Of a stretch of DNA of 64,000 bases, positions 40,790 through 51,945 are shown in pieces. The stretch comes from Chryseobacterium sp. E1 (GTDB lineage: Bacteria > Bacteroidota > Bacteroidia > Flavobacteriales > Weeksellaceae). Numbering within the stretch: position 1 is the first letter of the stretch; each line of letters begins with the position of its first letter. The notes beneath the pieces were generated by a model, which searched no databases, was not told where the DNA came from, and saw nothing but the letters and a program-made list of their open reading frames with translations. Location of the stretch: the NCBI GenBank assembly GCA_019203745.1, contig CP078104.1, forward strand, positions 2,206,501 to 2,270,500, in the 5' to 3' direction. The position numbers and the translations under genes were made by a program.

Positions 40790-41262
40790 ATGACTCCTCA
40801 ACCTATAGAATTCACAGCCATCATTAAACAAAACGGAACAATGAATGCCGCCTACGTAGAGTTCCCTTTTTCTACGGAAGAACTATTTAACAAAAAGGAC
40901 AGGTAAAAATCAAAGCCATATTTGACAATAAGGTTGAATATCGTGGAAGCCTGGCTAAAATGAAATCTGACTGCCATATATTGGGATTAACCCAGGAGAT
41001 CAGAAAAAACTTAACAAGACCTTTGGAGATGAAGTTTCTGTTTCCGTTGTTGAAGATAAAGAAGAAAGAGTGGTTGATATTGCAGACGATATTGTTTCTA
41101 TTTTTAATGAAAATCCTGAAGCTAAAGTATTATTTGACAAGATGAGTTATACTCATAAAAAGAATATATCCGCTGGATTGAAGAGGCTAAGAAACCGGAA
41201 ACAAGAGAAAACAGAAAGGAAAAAATGATTCTGATGATTCTGGATGGTAAAAGGGTATATAA
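40790..41262 (+). CDS. DUF1905 + YdeI/OmpD-associated domain protein
   Basis: About 157 residues. N-terminal DUF1905 (FTAIIKQNGTMNAAYVEFPF ... KKGQVKIKAIFDNKVEYRGSLAKM), then a YdeI-type helical end (YTHKKEYIRWIEEAKKPETRENRKEK). Breaks at ~40895, ~41010, ~41160. The raw frame reads on, but restoring one A at ~41249 gives DGKKGI and TAA at 41260-41262, the usual short end of this family, directly before the terminator. YdeI has been tied to polymyxin and bacteriocin tolerance in Enterobacteria; the activity here is unknown. Confidence 0.82.
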
Positions 41263-41263
41263 A

Positions 41264-41289
41264 AAGAGTCCAGGAAATCCTGAACTCTT
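41264..41289. terminator. Bidirectional terminator (YdeI / pectate-lyase-like)
   Basis: AAGAGTCCAGG / CCTGAACTCTT arms (one mismatch), AAAT loop, A/T runs on both sides. Confidence 0.75.
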
Positions 41290-41316
41290 ATATTTTATAT
41301 TACTCAATCTATTATT

Positions 41317-43353
41317 TTAATAAATATCATAAGTACAAATTGGGAAAGTAATATCCGCATTATTTATTGTAATATGAGATGGAATATTAGCTGTTATTAC
41401 ATTTCCTGTTTTTGCTGCAATTTTAAAACGCACTGTTCCACCAGCTGTATTGATGTAGAATATTGTTCCAAGAGACAGTTTATTCATATCTCCTGTATTT
41501 ATTGTAAACATTCTTGATCCCGCAACTGCATCTACAGTATATCCTGATAATGCACTTCCGACTCCGGATTCTTTAATTACTGAAGTTTTATGGGTATTAA
41601 AATTATAAAACTTTTCACCCGTATTGAAATTGAATCCAACCATATTGGAATCTGAAGGATCATTCACCGTTGAATACGTTTCTTCAGGGATTTCAAGAAA
41701 TTTTACCTTTTAATATTTCCTCTGTCTGCTCTGTTAATCATCACCTTTAGTCTGCTATTTTCATAAAGCCTCTGAATAATTCCAACATACTTTGCTTGCG
41801 GAATGAATGACATATTATTCACGTAATCTCCATTATCTTCATCTCCAATCTTAATAATTTTCACATCTGAAGTGACTCCTGGAGCAATCCAATAATCCTG
41901 TGGTCTGAAATCAAGTAGATCTATCTGAGACTGCAACAAAGTGCTATCTGTTATAATATTTCTATTTTCATCAAAAAGAACAAACTGCGGATAACGGTGC
42001 CATTGTACCCATAAGTTGGTATTGTGATCATTAATTTTAAAGACCTGACAAAATTGATTATCATAATCAGCATTTGGGAACAAGCCTGTAAGTTCATTAA
42101 ACGGCTCTAGGTTCTTTATATAAAAATGACTGTTGGAGCCATTTGTTTTTAAGTCTTCACTTAAGTCTTCATCCAATAGGACAATTGGTTTTTCTCCAAT
42201 ATATTTAATCCCATTCTGATCTGTAAAATAAGTAAGATAATGGATTTGATTTGAGCTAAAATTAAACTCGGATCCTCTGTGGAAAATACCAATTCTTTTT
42301 CCTGTTTTCATTTCAATTCTTGGTTCTGAAATAGAAATTCCATAGCATGGAGCTGCTGAAAAGTCAAAGCAAAGGGTTTCCCAAGGGTCTAAGTCATGTC
42401 CCCATTCAAATGCCTGATTCAGGAAAAGCCAGGAATTGCATCCTTGAGAAGCTCCATCTTTCTCAAATTTCACAAATGTTCTTCTGCGGGTAACGGTATT
42501 TGCGTCGAGCAATCCGGTAAAAGATCCAAATTCACCACCGATAACACGATTGGCATTTGCCCAGCCATTATTTGTATTTCTGATGACAAATGCATCAAGA
42601 TTAGACTGCATTGATTTTAACTGAATTTCATTCCATGCAAAACCGGAAAAAATGCCTGGAGAATTGTTGGCATCACAAACAATTCCTTTTGTGAAGAAAG
42701 AAGCTCCCAGATACATTTTACAGTGTTGTGAACCCTGAAGTAAAATCCTATGTAATCATCTGAAGAGACATTGGTCCCCGGTGTTCCTGAAATATTGGTG
42801 GTAATTGTGTTTTTAAAACTATTCTGAAAGATCAATGCCGTTTTATCACTTGTTCCTCTATAGAATATTTTATCTACAATAAAGTTTACTGGTTTTTAAA
42901 TAAAACCGTATCCGTAATTTTATATCCAATTGGACTATTTCCAACCAAAGTAACAGACTGAAGCTCAAGAGAATACTGTTCTCTTGGATCATTAGGATCA
43001 ACAGACACAAAATCATACAGCCTGTTAACGAAATCTGCGGCATTTAAAAATGCCTTTGTATCATCTGTGGTAGAATCTCCTTTTGCCCCAAAAAGTTCAA
43101 TATTGATTGGCTTTCCTGCTAAAAAACTTGTTAAAGCATAATAATCATTCTTATTTTCAGCAGAATTCCATCTTTTACGGTAAATGATACCATCACACAG
43201 GGCATCAGTCATTGGGGTAGGATGAGCTTTATGGTACCAGTTAGTCACTTTCCTGTAACTCACATTTTCTAAGGAATAACTGTCTATGAGTTGTACTAGC
43301 TCATCAGCTGGATCTGTGGATAATGATGAGAAAAAATCATCGGTAAATTTCAT
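41317..43353 (-). CDS. Pectate-lyase-superfamily / tailspike-like beta-helix protein, frameshifted
   Basis: About 679 residues from the ATG at 43353. An N-terminal head (residues 1-75, DELVQLIDSYSLENVSYRK ... TDALCDGIIYRK) is followed by INIELFGAKGDSTTDDTKAFLNAADF, the Pectate_lyase_3 signature (FGAKGDxxTDDTxA) seen in phage tailspikes and surface polysaccharide lyases. Then come beta-helix segments (RTFVKFEKDGASQGCNSWLFLN; FHRGSEFNFSSNQIHYLTYF) and a C-terminal beta domain. No signal peptide seen. Breaks near 42885, ~42720 and 41695. No phage genes are adjacent. Might bind or cut a glycan; activity unproven. Confidence 0.78.
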
Positions 43354-43565
43354 TTTTAATATTTTTTTGGTTGATAAAATGGTCTTAAGACAAGAATCAA
43401 TATGGCCATACTTTGTTTTGTCCTGATGCAAATATCATCATCCAGAGCGCCAAAACTTGACGTATTATTTACCCTGATGCAAAAAAATAAATCTTTTCCG
43501 TCAGGATTTCAGGAAGTCTTCGACTATAGTTTTAATTACAAGTTATAACTATAAAAATTAACATT
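43354..43565. other. Divergent intergenic region
   Basis: AT-rich; holds the promoters of the flanking genes, but no box matches the consensus well. A near-repeated CCTGATGCAA appears at ~43420 and ~43481. Confidence 0.4.
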
Positions 43566-44787
43566 ATGAAAAAGATTTTTTTAAAACCACAGTATTTGCA
43601 GCAACTGTTACAACTGCATTAACTCTTTTTTCATGCAGCGATTCAGACAACAACATGATGGATAATTCTTATCAGAGGATGATCACGTTTGAAAATGTCG
43701 TTGCTCCTAAAGATTTTGTGCAAAGCGGTAGCTTTCAGGGAGTGGGAAATCCTCCGGTAATCATGCCAGGACAGTCTGTATCCATAAAATTCAGTGCGGG
43801 AAAAACACAGGCTCTGATGTTTGCCACCATGTACGGGCTTTCTAAAGACTGGTTCTTTGCTTCCCAGCAGCCAGGCATCAAACTGTTTGATTCCAATGGA
43901 AATGCAATCACAGGGGATGTATCTTCAGGGGTATTATTATGGGATAACGGAACCAAAGATAATATGACAGGACAAGCTGAAAGCAAGCCTATCATGCAGG
44001 TTCCCAATGTGAATGCCTCACAGCTGATGAAACTCAATCTGGCTTACAATGATGTAGCGTCGGAATTTACTTTAACCATCACCAATACATCCGGCGGAAC
44101 AGCCAATGAAACTCCGTTCTCGCCAGGCGTATGGGCGGTTTCCAATTACAATGGTTCCCAACTGCTGAACAGCGCTCCATTCTTCACGCCTAATGCCCTA
44201 TCCAATCCGGAGATCACAGATATTGCCCAAGGAGGAGATATTACGAAGATGAAAATGAAACTTATAGCCAATACAGGAATTATGACAGGGCTTTCTCCTG
44301 CGTTAGTGGTCGTTTATCGTGGAGATAAAAATCCGGTATACGAGCTTGGAAAAACAGATACAGGAATGGGGTTAAAAGAAATTGCCCAGTCTGGAAATGT
44401 GGCGAAGCTTCAGAACAGCCTGAAATCTTTACCTAATGTAAAAGGTGTATATGTAGCAGGCAGCGCACCAGTGACACCGGGAAATAAGATTATGGCAAAT
44501 TTCAAAGCCGAGCCGGGGATAAAATTGCCTATGCAACGATGTTTGGTTTTTCTAATGACTGGTTTTATGCTAATGATCAAAGTATCGATGCTAATGTAAA
44601 AGGAGATCTTACCTCAAAAACGTCCTTGTTTGATTCCGGTACAGGGGTAGACCAGTATCCGGGAGCAGGGAATCGTCAGGCCTTATTTGGTGGAACTCCG
44701 CAAAGTGAAAATATGCCTATTTCGAAGGTAGGAAACCAATACCCTGTTCCGGCTGTGCAGAATGTCATAAAAGTAACGGTAAATTAA
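43566..44787 (+). CDS. Lipoprotein with two spondin-like domains, frameshifted
   Basis: About 407 residues. Signal MKKIFF..FAATVTTALTLFSC with lipid Cys near residue 22, then SDSDNNMMDN. Two tandem repeats of a spondin_N-like domain: the first with PGQSVSIKFSAGKTQALMFATMYGLSKDWFFASQQPGIKLFD and GVLLWDNGT, the second with PGDKIAYATMFGFSNDWFYANDQSID and TSLFDSGT. The matching pattern F(A/S)TM(Y/F)G.S.DWF(F/Y)A in both halves shows an internal duplication. Breaks at ~43582 and ~44518. Anchored in the envelope; ligand unknown. Bacterial spondin domains have been proposed to bind surfaces or lipids. Confidence 0.88.
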
Positions 44788-44840
44788 AGTTTGCAGAAAT
44801 CAATATAGTCAGTTTTTTTACTGAGGGGCTGATTTTATTA

Positions 44841-44875
44841 AAAAGTTCCGGGCAGCTTTGCTGCCCGGAACTTTT
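44841..44875. terminator. Bidirectional terminator, perfect 16-bp stem
   Basis: AAAAGTTCCGGGCAGC / GCTGCCCGGAACTTTT around TTT; the strongest terminator in the window, shared by the spondin and NRPS genes. Confidence 0.95.
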
Positions 44876-44885
44876 AAAATCGTTA

Positions 44886-47800
44886 TCAAACCGGGATACC
44901 GAGGTAATTCAGATATGAATCCAGTATTTTTTTATCAAATACCGGTTCCTTGATCCCCGAACCCTCCAGAAACCTGATGACATTGGAACAGTCCCAGATA
45001 TACGTATTCTGATAAAGCTCTACGGTAGATAAACCTTCATGCATGTTATCTTTGAAAAGACTTGTAAGTGGATAGAGACGGTTTTTACTGTCATCTTCCC
45101 ATTGCTTCCTCCATTCTTTATACGGAAGTCCTTCCAGAGTAAACGGATAATATTTTTCATAAGACCAAAAAAGTCTTCCAGCGTAAGATTCGTTTCCGGA
45201 CTGGCAATCAGATTGAATTTCTTCCCTAATGCATCTTTATTTTTAGTGATATGAGCCATGGCTTTAGTCATAAAATCTACTGTGATAAGACCCTCCCTCA
45301 GTTCTGTAAGTGCCGGATATGACTTAAATTCCACACAATTTTTCACCAATCCTGACCACCATTGATATGGAGCGCTGGCCCCTGTTTCACTGTGGCACAT
45401 AGCATATCCAAGGCGATAGGTGATCAATGGCAACCCTTCTTTTGCGGCAAGATCAGCAACAGCTTCCATCACCCATTTACTTCTTACATAGCCTATATCT
45501 TTACTTACAGACATCAGATTTTGCTCTATATCATCAGATTCCAGCATCACAGTCTTCCCTGTGAAAATATGCCCCCAGCTGTATACCGATATTGTTGAAA
45601 GCAATGCCAGACCTTTGGTTCTTTCTGCCCCGGCCAGCTTTATAATCTCTCTTAATCCCTCTACATTGGGTGCTTTCATGTAGGAATAGGGTTCAATAAA
45701 ATTAACGGAGCTCCCGAATGATAGATCAGATCAACCTTCTGTGCCAGCATTTTGAATGTATCTTCTGACAGACCTAATGATGATAATGCCAGATCACCGA
45801 TTACAGGGATAATTCTTTTTTCTGTTCTCCATTCTGAGCAATATGATATTGTTTATAGCAGCGGTCAATTTTTTCCATGGCCTGAAATTCATCCTGAGCC
45901 CTTACCAGACAATAAATATCGGCATTTGTAGTATCCAGAAGTTCCTGAAGAAGATGAATTCCTACAAATCCGGTCACTCCGGTAAGGAAGATGGCAGACG
46001 GATTTTTCATCTGTACAGGATCAAAACCGCCGGCAAATACGGTTCCCGGGGCCAGATAAACATCTTTCTGCAGCTCCACATAAGGCTCCATATCTTCTAT
46101 AGGAGCTGCTTCTCTTTCCTCCTTAGATCTATGGATCAAAATTTCTGAAAGCTGCCGTAATTCCGGGTACTGATAAATATCTCTTAAGTAGACTTTGATT
46201 CCTAATCTTTTCTGTAATGCTACTGCTACAACAGCTACCAACAGGGAATTCCTCCAATATCAAAAAAATTATCCGTAATGTTGATCACAGGCCGTTCCAG
46301 CTCGGAAGACCAGATATCTGCAATGATTCTTTCTGTTTCATTGGTTGGCGGCTCGAAGGAAATCAGCTCTTTAGCCTCTTTATCTGCCAGTTCTTTTAGG
46401 AGCTGACATCAGTTTTTCCATTGGCCGTAAGGGGTATTTTATCTATAAAAATAATCTGTGCAGGGATCATATAGCCCGGCAACTCTTCTTTCAGCATATT
46501 TCTTACTAATGTTATATCTTCTTCTGCATTGGGTTTTGACACGATAAAGGCCACAAGATATTTATTGTTTGACAGGGTATCTTTTGTGATTACAATTGCT
46601 TCCTGTATATTTTCCTGCCGGCTTAAGGTACGTTCTACTTCTCCCAATTCCACTCTGAATCCCCTGATTTTCACCTGACTATCTATTCTTCCTAAAAATT
46701 CAATATCACCATCCGGGAGCCATTTGGCAAGATCGCCGGTACGGTATATTTTTTCATTTTCCCTGAAAGGATTGCTGATAAATTTTGCAGCTGTAAGTTC
46801 TTCGTTGTTAAGATATCCCTTAGCCAGAATATCTCCTCCAATAAACAATTCACCTACGGCACCTACCGGAAGCAACTCCATATTCTCATTCAGGATATAG
46901 GCTTTTGCATTGGCTATCGGTTTCCCTATTGAAGAAACATATTTCCCATTGATATCTTTCACTTTTCTGAACGTGGCATATACTGTACATTCTGTAGGAC
47001 CGTAATAGTCGATGAGTTCAAAACCCAGTTCTGTAGTGAGTACCGGCTTCAGCTTTTCTCCGCCGGTGAAAAGATATTGAAGGGCCAGATTATTGTAGCT
47101 TCTGGTGTGTTCTATAAAAGCAGGGGTAAGAACTGTTGGTACAAAACCGTGAGTAATATGATTTTTACTGAAATACTCTACCAAAGCAGAAACATCTGTT
47201 CTTTCCTCGTCTTCTGCAATAAAAGTGTGGCCGCAGAACTAAGTGCAGACCAGGTTTCCCATACGGAAATATCAAAGGCAAGCCCGGCTACAAGGCTTAA
47301 TTTCGAGGTGTGATCAACATGAAAATAATGATTATGCCATGTGACCAGATGCTGAATAGCACGGTGGGTAACCATTACTCCTTTCGGCTTTCCTGTAGAT
47401 CCGGAGGTATAGATCGTGTACGCTAAAGAATCCTGATGAATTTTGATATCCAGTGGCTGAGAAGAAAAATGATCCGTATTTTCCAGATGGCTAAGATCTA
47501 TTACTTTTATGTTTTCTTTCTCCGAAAAATAAGTTCCAAAAGTATTATTTGTAATGATCACTTTAGCAGAAGTATCTGAAAGAATGTATTCTACCCGTTT
47601 TGCAGGATAAGCAGGATCTACAGGAACATAAGCTGCTCCGGTTTTAACAATACCAAGCACAGCAACAGCCCACTCTACTGAGCGGCTAAGCCATACAGGA
47701 ACATACATGCCTTCTTTAATGCCTTCTGCTGTCAGTGCATTGGCAATCTGATTGCTTCTTTGATCCAATTCCCTGTAGCTTAACTTCTGGTCCTGATATA

Positions 47801-47984
47801 CAACCGCAATATGATCAGGATGAAGTGCGGCCTGTTTCCGGAAAAGGCTCACAAGAGTTTCTCCTTGCTGATAATCCCAGCCGGTTTTATTAAAATCATG
47901 TAACAGCTTCTCTCTGTCTTCCGAAGACAATAATACTGTTGCTCCTATTGAATGTGCCTCTGATGTTGAAATTTTATCTGTCAT
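44886..47984 (-). CDS. Single-module NRPS: adenylation - carrier - thioester reductase
   Basis: About 1032 residues. The adenylation domain follows an NRPS-type linker ([16 protein letters not shown]). Core motifs: [19 protein letters not shown] (near 196), [10 protein letters not shown] (near 245), [33 protein letters not shown] and [19 protein letters not shown]. The carrier site is [12 protein letters not shown] (Ser near 578). Reductase: [14 protein letters not shown] (NADPH loop near 666), [19 protein letters not shown] (catalytic Tyr/Lys near 833). No condensation domain. It should activate one amino or carboxylic acid and release it as an aldehyde or alcohol. Breaks ~47210, ~46420, ~46255, ~45825, ~45700, ~45130. 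Confidence 0.92.
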
Positions 47985-48796
47985 CGTAAAATAATTTGGT
48001 TAAAAGTTTTTGGTAATCAATGTTTTATTCGCTTACCTAACCGTTTTCAATCTTTTTAGCAATACAATCTTATCCCTGTCCGTCTTCAAAAAGAAAACAG
48101 ATATGGATGTAAAAGCCGCACAGTTTATAAATAAATGTGTGCTCACGATGGTTGAAACGGTCAGAAATAATGAAAGTCGAAATGATCTGCTTCAGGACAG
48201 AACTGTAAACAAAGCAGGAGCTTTATTTATCACGTGCAGTAATATAAAGGATGGACTTTATCTTTATATTCTTCAGCTTCTCATCTGAATTCAAGAAGTG
48301 TTCAATGGTTTTGTTTTCATAGGTGATATTTTTAATAATTTGGTATTTTAAACTTAACATAATATTATGAAGTACGTGTTACATAATTACTACATCATCC
48401 CACATGACGATCATTAATATTCTAAAAACACACTGATAAAGAGCAATATACAGTTAAAATGCAAATCCATTACCCTTTCAACTATTACTTTATTTGGAAA
48501 ATATATATTAAACCGGGAAACATGGTTTACAGCCGATAATTGCTTCAGAAAAAGTTGCCTAGTTATCACAAAAGTGTCATTTCTGTGACAAAAAAGCAGT
48601 GTATTCAGGCACCTGCAGACTTTGCAATGAAAGCCTTGATGATCTGCTATCCAACTACAGAAATAATTATATGAAGTATTACAACAACATTGAAAATATT
48701 ATGACTGATGGGAGACAATCGGTTCAATTTTATATTGAGCATAATAATGAACTGAATTTTTTTATCATAATGACTATTTCCCGGAATAGGCACTGT
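47985..48796. other. AT-rich intergenic region without a supported gene
   Basis: About 810 bases. Two plus-strand frames (from 48103 and 48599) lack a promoter, ribosome site and recognisable protein pattern; the second overlaps the comM end. It should hold the NRPS promoter, but I see no consensus box. Confidence 0.45.
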
Positions 48797-50325
48797 TCAG
48801 GCATTCCAGAATTCACGGTCCAAGCTTCTGTACTGTATAGCTTCAGAAATATGATGGGAAAGTATTTTTTCTGATGATTCAAGATCTGCAATCGTCCGGG
48901 CTACTTTCAGAATTCTGTCATAGGCTCTTGCCGAAAGATTAAGTTTTTCCATCGCCATTTTGATGAGGTTGAAGGATGTTTCATCCAGATCACAATAGGC
49001 TTCGATCTCTTTCGGACCAATCTGGGCATTGCAGCTGATAGTGAGATCTTTATACCGTTCATTCTGAATATCTCTTGCTCTTAGAACTCTTTCTCTGATC
49101 TCTTGACTTTTTCTCCTTTCCTTTTTCAGAAAGCTGTTCAAATTCTACTTTCTGTACTTCAATATGAATGTCTATCCTGTCCAAAAGCGGTCCGGAAAGT
49201 TTATTCATATACCTCTGCATTTCATATACAGAAGAAGTGTTGTTGGGATCATCAGGAAAAAAACCGCTTGGGCTGGGATTCATTGAAGCAACCAGCATGA
49301 AGCTTGCAGGGTAATTGACAGTGAATCTTGCTCTTGAAATAGTCACTTCCCTATCTTCCAGGGGTTGCCTCATGACTTCCAGCACGGTCCGTTTAAACTC
49401 AGGCATTTCATCCAGAAATAACACACCGTTGTGCGCAAGAGAAATTTCTCCTGGTTGGGGATAGCTCCCCCACCTACTAAAGCAACGTCTGAAATGGTAT
49501 GATGTGGTGAACGGAAAGGACGTACTGTCATTAATGAAGTTTCTGTTCCTATTCTCCCCGCTACAGAATGAATTTTTGTGGTTTCCAGGGCTTCTTTTAA
49601 CGTAAGCGGAGGCAAAATGCCGGGTACTCGTTTAGCCAGCATGGTTTTTCCACTTCCAGGAGGGCCTATCAGAATGATATTATGTCCTCCGGCAGCAGCA
49701 ACCTCCATGGCTCTTTTAGCTGTTTCCTGACCTTTAACTTCTGAAAAATCAAAAGGAAAATCATTGATCTTCTCATGGAATTCTTTTCTGGTATCCAAAA
49801 CCACTTTTTCAATAGGTTTTCCTTCATTAAAAAAATCAATTACTTCTTTGATATTTTCTACGCCGTACACTTCCAGGTTATTAACAATGGCGGCTTCCTG
49901 GCGTTCTGAATGGGAAGGATAATTCCTTTAAAGCCTTCTTCCCTGGCCTGAATTGCAATGGGGAGCACTCCTTTTATCGGTTGTAGGCTCCCATCCAGCG
50001 AAAGCTCTCCCATGATAATATAGTTCTGAATTTCTTCAGCTACAATCTGATCTGATGCGGCCAGAACCCCTACAGCAATACTGAGGTCATAGGCAGAACC
50101 TTCTTTTCTGAGATCGGCCGGTGCCATATTAATCGTGATTTTCTTGCCGGGGATTTTATACCCTACATTTTTCAGGGCAGCAGAAATCCTGTAACTGCTT
50201 TCCTTAATGGCATTATCCGGAAGACCCACCAAATGGTAGCCCACTCCGGTATCTACGTTTACTTCAATGGTTATTGTCTGTGCTGCAACTCCGTGAATGG
50301 CGCTGCCATAAATTTTAATCAGCAT
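48797..50325 (-). CDS. YifB/ComM-family Mg-chelatase-like AAA+ ATPase
   Basis: About 509 residues. N-terminal Lon-like domain ([58 protein letters not shown]). AAA+ core: [41 protein letters not shown] with Walker [31 protein letters not shown] (Walker B), [10 protein letters not shown], and the C-terminal [19 protein letters not shown]. ComM is a helicase that extends D-loops during natural transformation; the name YifB is used when competence is not shown. Breaks ~49880, ~49445, ~49120. Together with dprA it hints at transformation ability. Confidence 0.94.
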
Positions 50326-50944
50326 AGGTGTGTTTTTCAGGTAAAAATAATCAATATACTATTTTGAAAATCTGAAGCTTACACGGAATATTTTCTATGG
50401 AAGAGGAGATTAAGAAAAAGAATTTAAGAAAAATGAGTTGTGATCTATACTCTGGATTTATAGCTACAAGCGAGATGCTTGCCTGGCAGTGGTAAAAAGA
50501 ATCTGTTCAATTTCATCATTATATATTCTGATAAATATCGTGAAAAACCTGAAAGGAATTTTTATTTATTGTGCTTTTTATCATCAGTGTATAATCAGGC
50601 TGTAAAACAGAAGAAATCTAATGGTATTTTACATAAAAAAACCGGTACAAAATCAATTTGTACCGACCTAACCATTATTAAAAACTAACGAAGAAATTAA
50701 ACGGTCTGAATCCGGAATAAAGAAATAAAATTTAAATCAAGAAGTCAGATGCCGAAAAGAAGGAGTTCCTCATAGGGGACCGATTAAGGCCAACATTTAA
50801 CAAGGATGATTTACTCTACACAAAGTATTAAAAAATAGTGTTCTGACCTTCTTCTACAGTACAAGAAACATTCTTCTCCCGGCACCGTACTTCTTTCCCA
50901 CAATCAAAATTTTAATATATTTCCGAATTCAATTATTTAATTAA
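50326..50944. other. Intergenic region between comM and a T9SS gene
   Basis: About 620 bases without a supported gene. It contains one clear minus-strand terminator hairpin at 50630-50665. The rest is AT-rich and shows nothing recognisable. Confidence 0.45.
50630..50665 (-). terminator. Minus-strand terminator hairpin in the 3' region of the T9SS gene
   Basis: Perfect 9-bp arms CGGTACAAA / TTTGTACCG around 5 bases, followed on the minus strand by a T7 run. It is 280 bases after the stop of the T9SS gene, a long 3' tail for a terminator. Confidence 0.75.
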
Positions 50945-51904
50945 TTATTTTTTTATAAATCTGTTTTTATACTCAGTTCCGTCATCACTTTTAGAGATGA
51001 TAATATAATTTCCGGGCACCAGGTTACTTACATCAATCCCCTGATTGTATTTGTGATTATTCTTTTTAAGAATAAGTTTTCCGGTCATATCTATGATGGT
51101 AACTTCTTTATAATTTTTATCTGATTCTTTCCCGATATAAAGGAACTGGGCGGTAGGGTTTGGATATACTTTCAGGTTGTTATCCTTTGTTTTTACTTCT
51201 CCCGTACTCAGATTACTGCAGAATTCCCAGTTTCCGAAATTAAGCTGCACAAACGTAAGCGGATCAAGCATATAGCATTGCTCAGGGCAATATTCCGTAC
51301 AGGCATAAAAACCATATTTTCCGGTCTGGGTAGCAACATAAGTATCTCCGTTTGCTCCCGGAATAATACATGGATCATTAGCTGCCGGAGGATTGCTTCC
51401 CGGAACACACCTGAACCAGATATGCTTCCCATACACAGCAGGAAATACATCATCAAACTGAACCGAAGCTCCATTACATACATTTACCACTCCCATATCT
51501 ACTTCTTCATAAGTTCCGGGAGTGTAGGTAGACATCATGGCAGGTAAACCATAAGCATAACCATCTGCAAATACAGCAGGGCTTTCTGCCACACAATCTC
51601 CCTGGGTAACGGCTACTTTAAAATAATATAACTGATCCCCGCCGTTAATGGTCAGCTGTTGTGAGGTAGCTCCCGGAATAGCAACCCATGGATTGTTGTT
51701 GGGTGTCTGCCACGTCCATTCCTGCTTATACCATTGGTAAGTTCCGTAAGTCTGTGTTGAAAGTACTTCATCTTCTCTCACAGAACAGGATGCTCCCGGG
51801 ATCTTCAAACCAAGTCTGGGGCTGGTAATGGTAGGATTACACTGTGCCTTTATATTCAGAAAGCTGAATAATACAAAGGCTAAAAAAATTAGTTTTGTTT
51901 TCAT
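50945..51904 (-). CDS. Secreted T9SS type A sorting-domain protein with Ig-like domains
   Basis: Intact, 319 residues. Signal MKTKLIFLAFVLFSFLNIKA. The mature part has Cys-paired beta domains (CNPTITSPRLGLKIPGASCSVREDEVLSTQTYGTYQWYKQ in sense, ATSQQLTINGGDQLYYFKVAVTQGDC; KYGFYACTEYCPEQCYM), the Ig-like/PKD layout of flavobacterial surface proteins. C-terminal T9SS sorting domain: LKVYPNPTAQFLYIGKE, YKEVTIIDMTGKLILKK, GNYIIISKSDDG TEYKNRFIKK. Exported through T9SS. No catalytic domain seen; maybe adhesive. Confidence 0.92.
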   Translation of the reverse strand: MKTKLIFLAFVLFSFLNIKAQCNPTITSPRLGLKIPGASCSVREDEVLSTQTYGTYQWYKQEWTWQTPNNNPWVAIPGATSQQLTINGGDQLYYFKVAVTQGDCVAESPAVFADGYAYGLPAMMSTYTPGTYEEVDMGVVNVCNGASVQFDDVFPAVYGKHIWFRCVPGSNPPAANDPCIIPGANGDTYVATQTGKYGFYACTEYCPEQCYMLDPLTFVQLNFGNWEFCSNLSTGEVKTKDNNLKVYPNPTAQFLYIGKESDKNYKEVTIIDMTGKLILKKNNHKYNQGIDVSNLVPGNYIIISKSDDGTEYKNRFIKK

Positions 51905-51945
51905 ATATAGACATTTAAGTTGATTTTCATAAACATCCTCTACAT

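Noticed and set aside
41317-43353. Prophage remnant
   Set aside because: Only one tailspike-like gene; no integrase, capsid, terminase, att site or tRNA is nearby.
44886-47984. Assigning a specific amino acid to the adenylation domain
   Set aside because: Pocket residues were aligned by eye only and the frame break at ~47210 lies between pocket positions, so a substrate call would be unsafe.
48010-48288. Plus-strand reading frame upstream of the NRPS
   Set aside because: No promoter, no family pattern and erratic composition; treated as chance.
48599-48874. Plus-strand frame with several Cys and Asn residues
   Set aside because: It overlaps the real end of comM on the other strand and has no supporting signal.
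50479-50688. Plus-strand 69-residue frame
   Set aside because: It runs across the minus-strand terminator hairpin and has a chance-like product.
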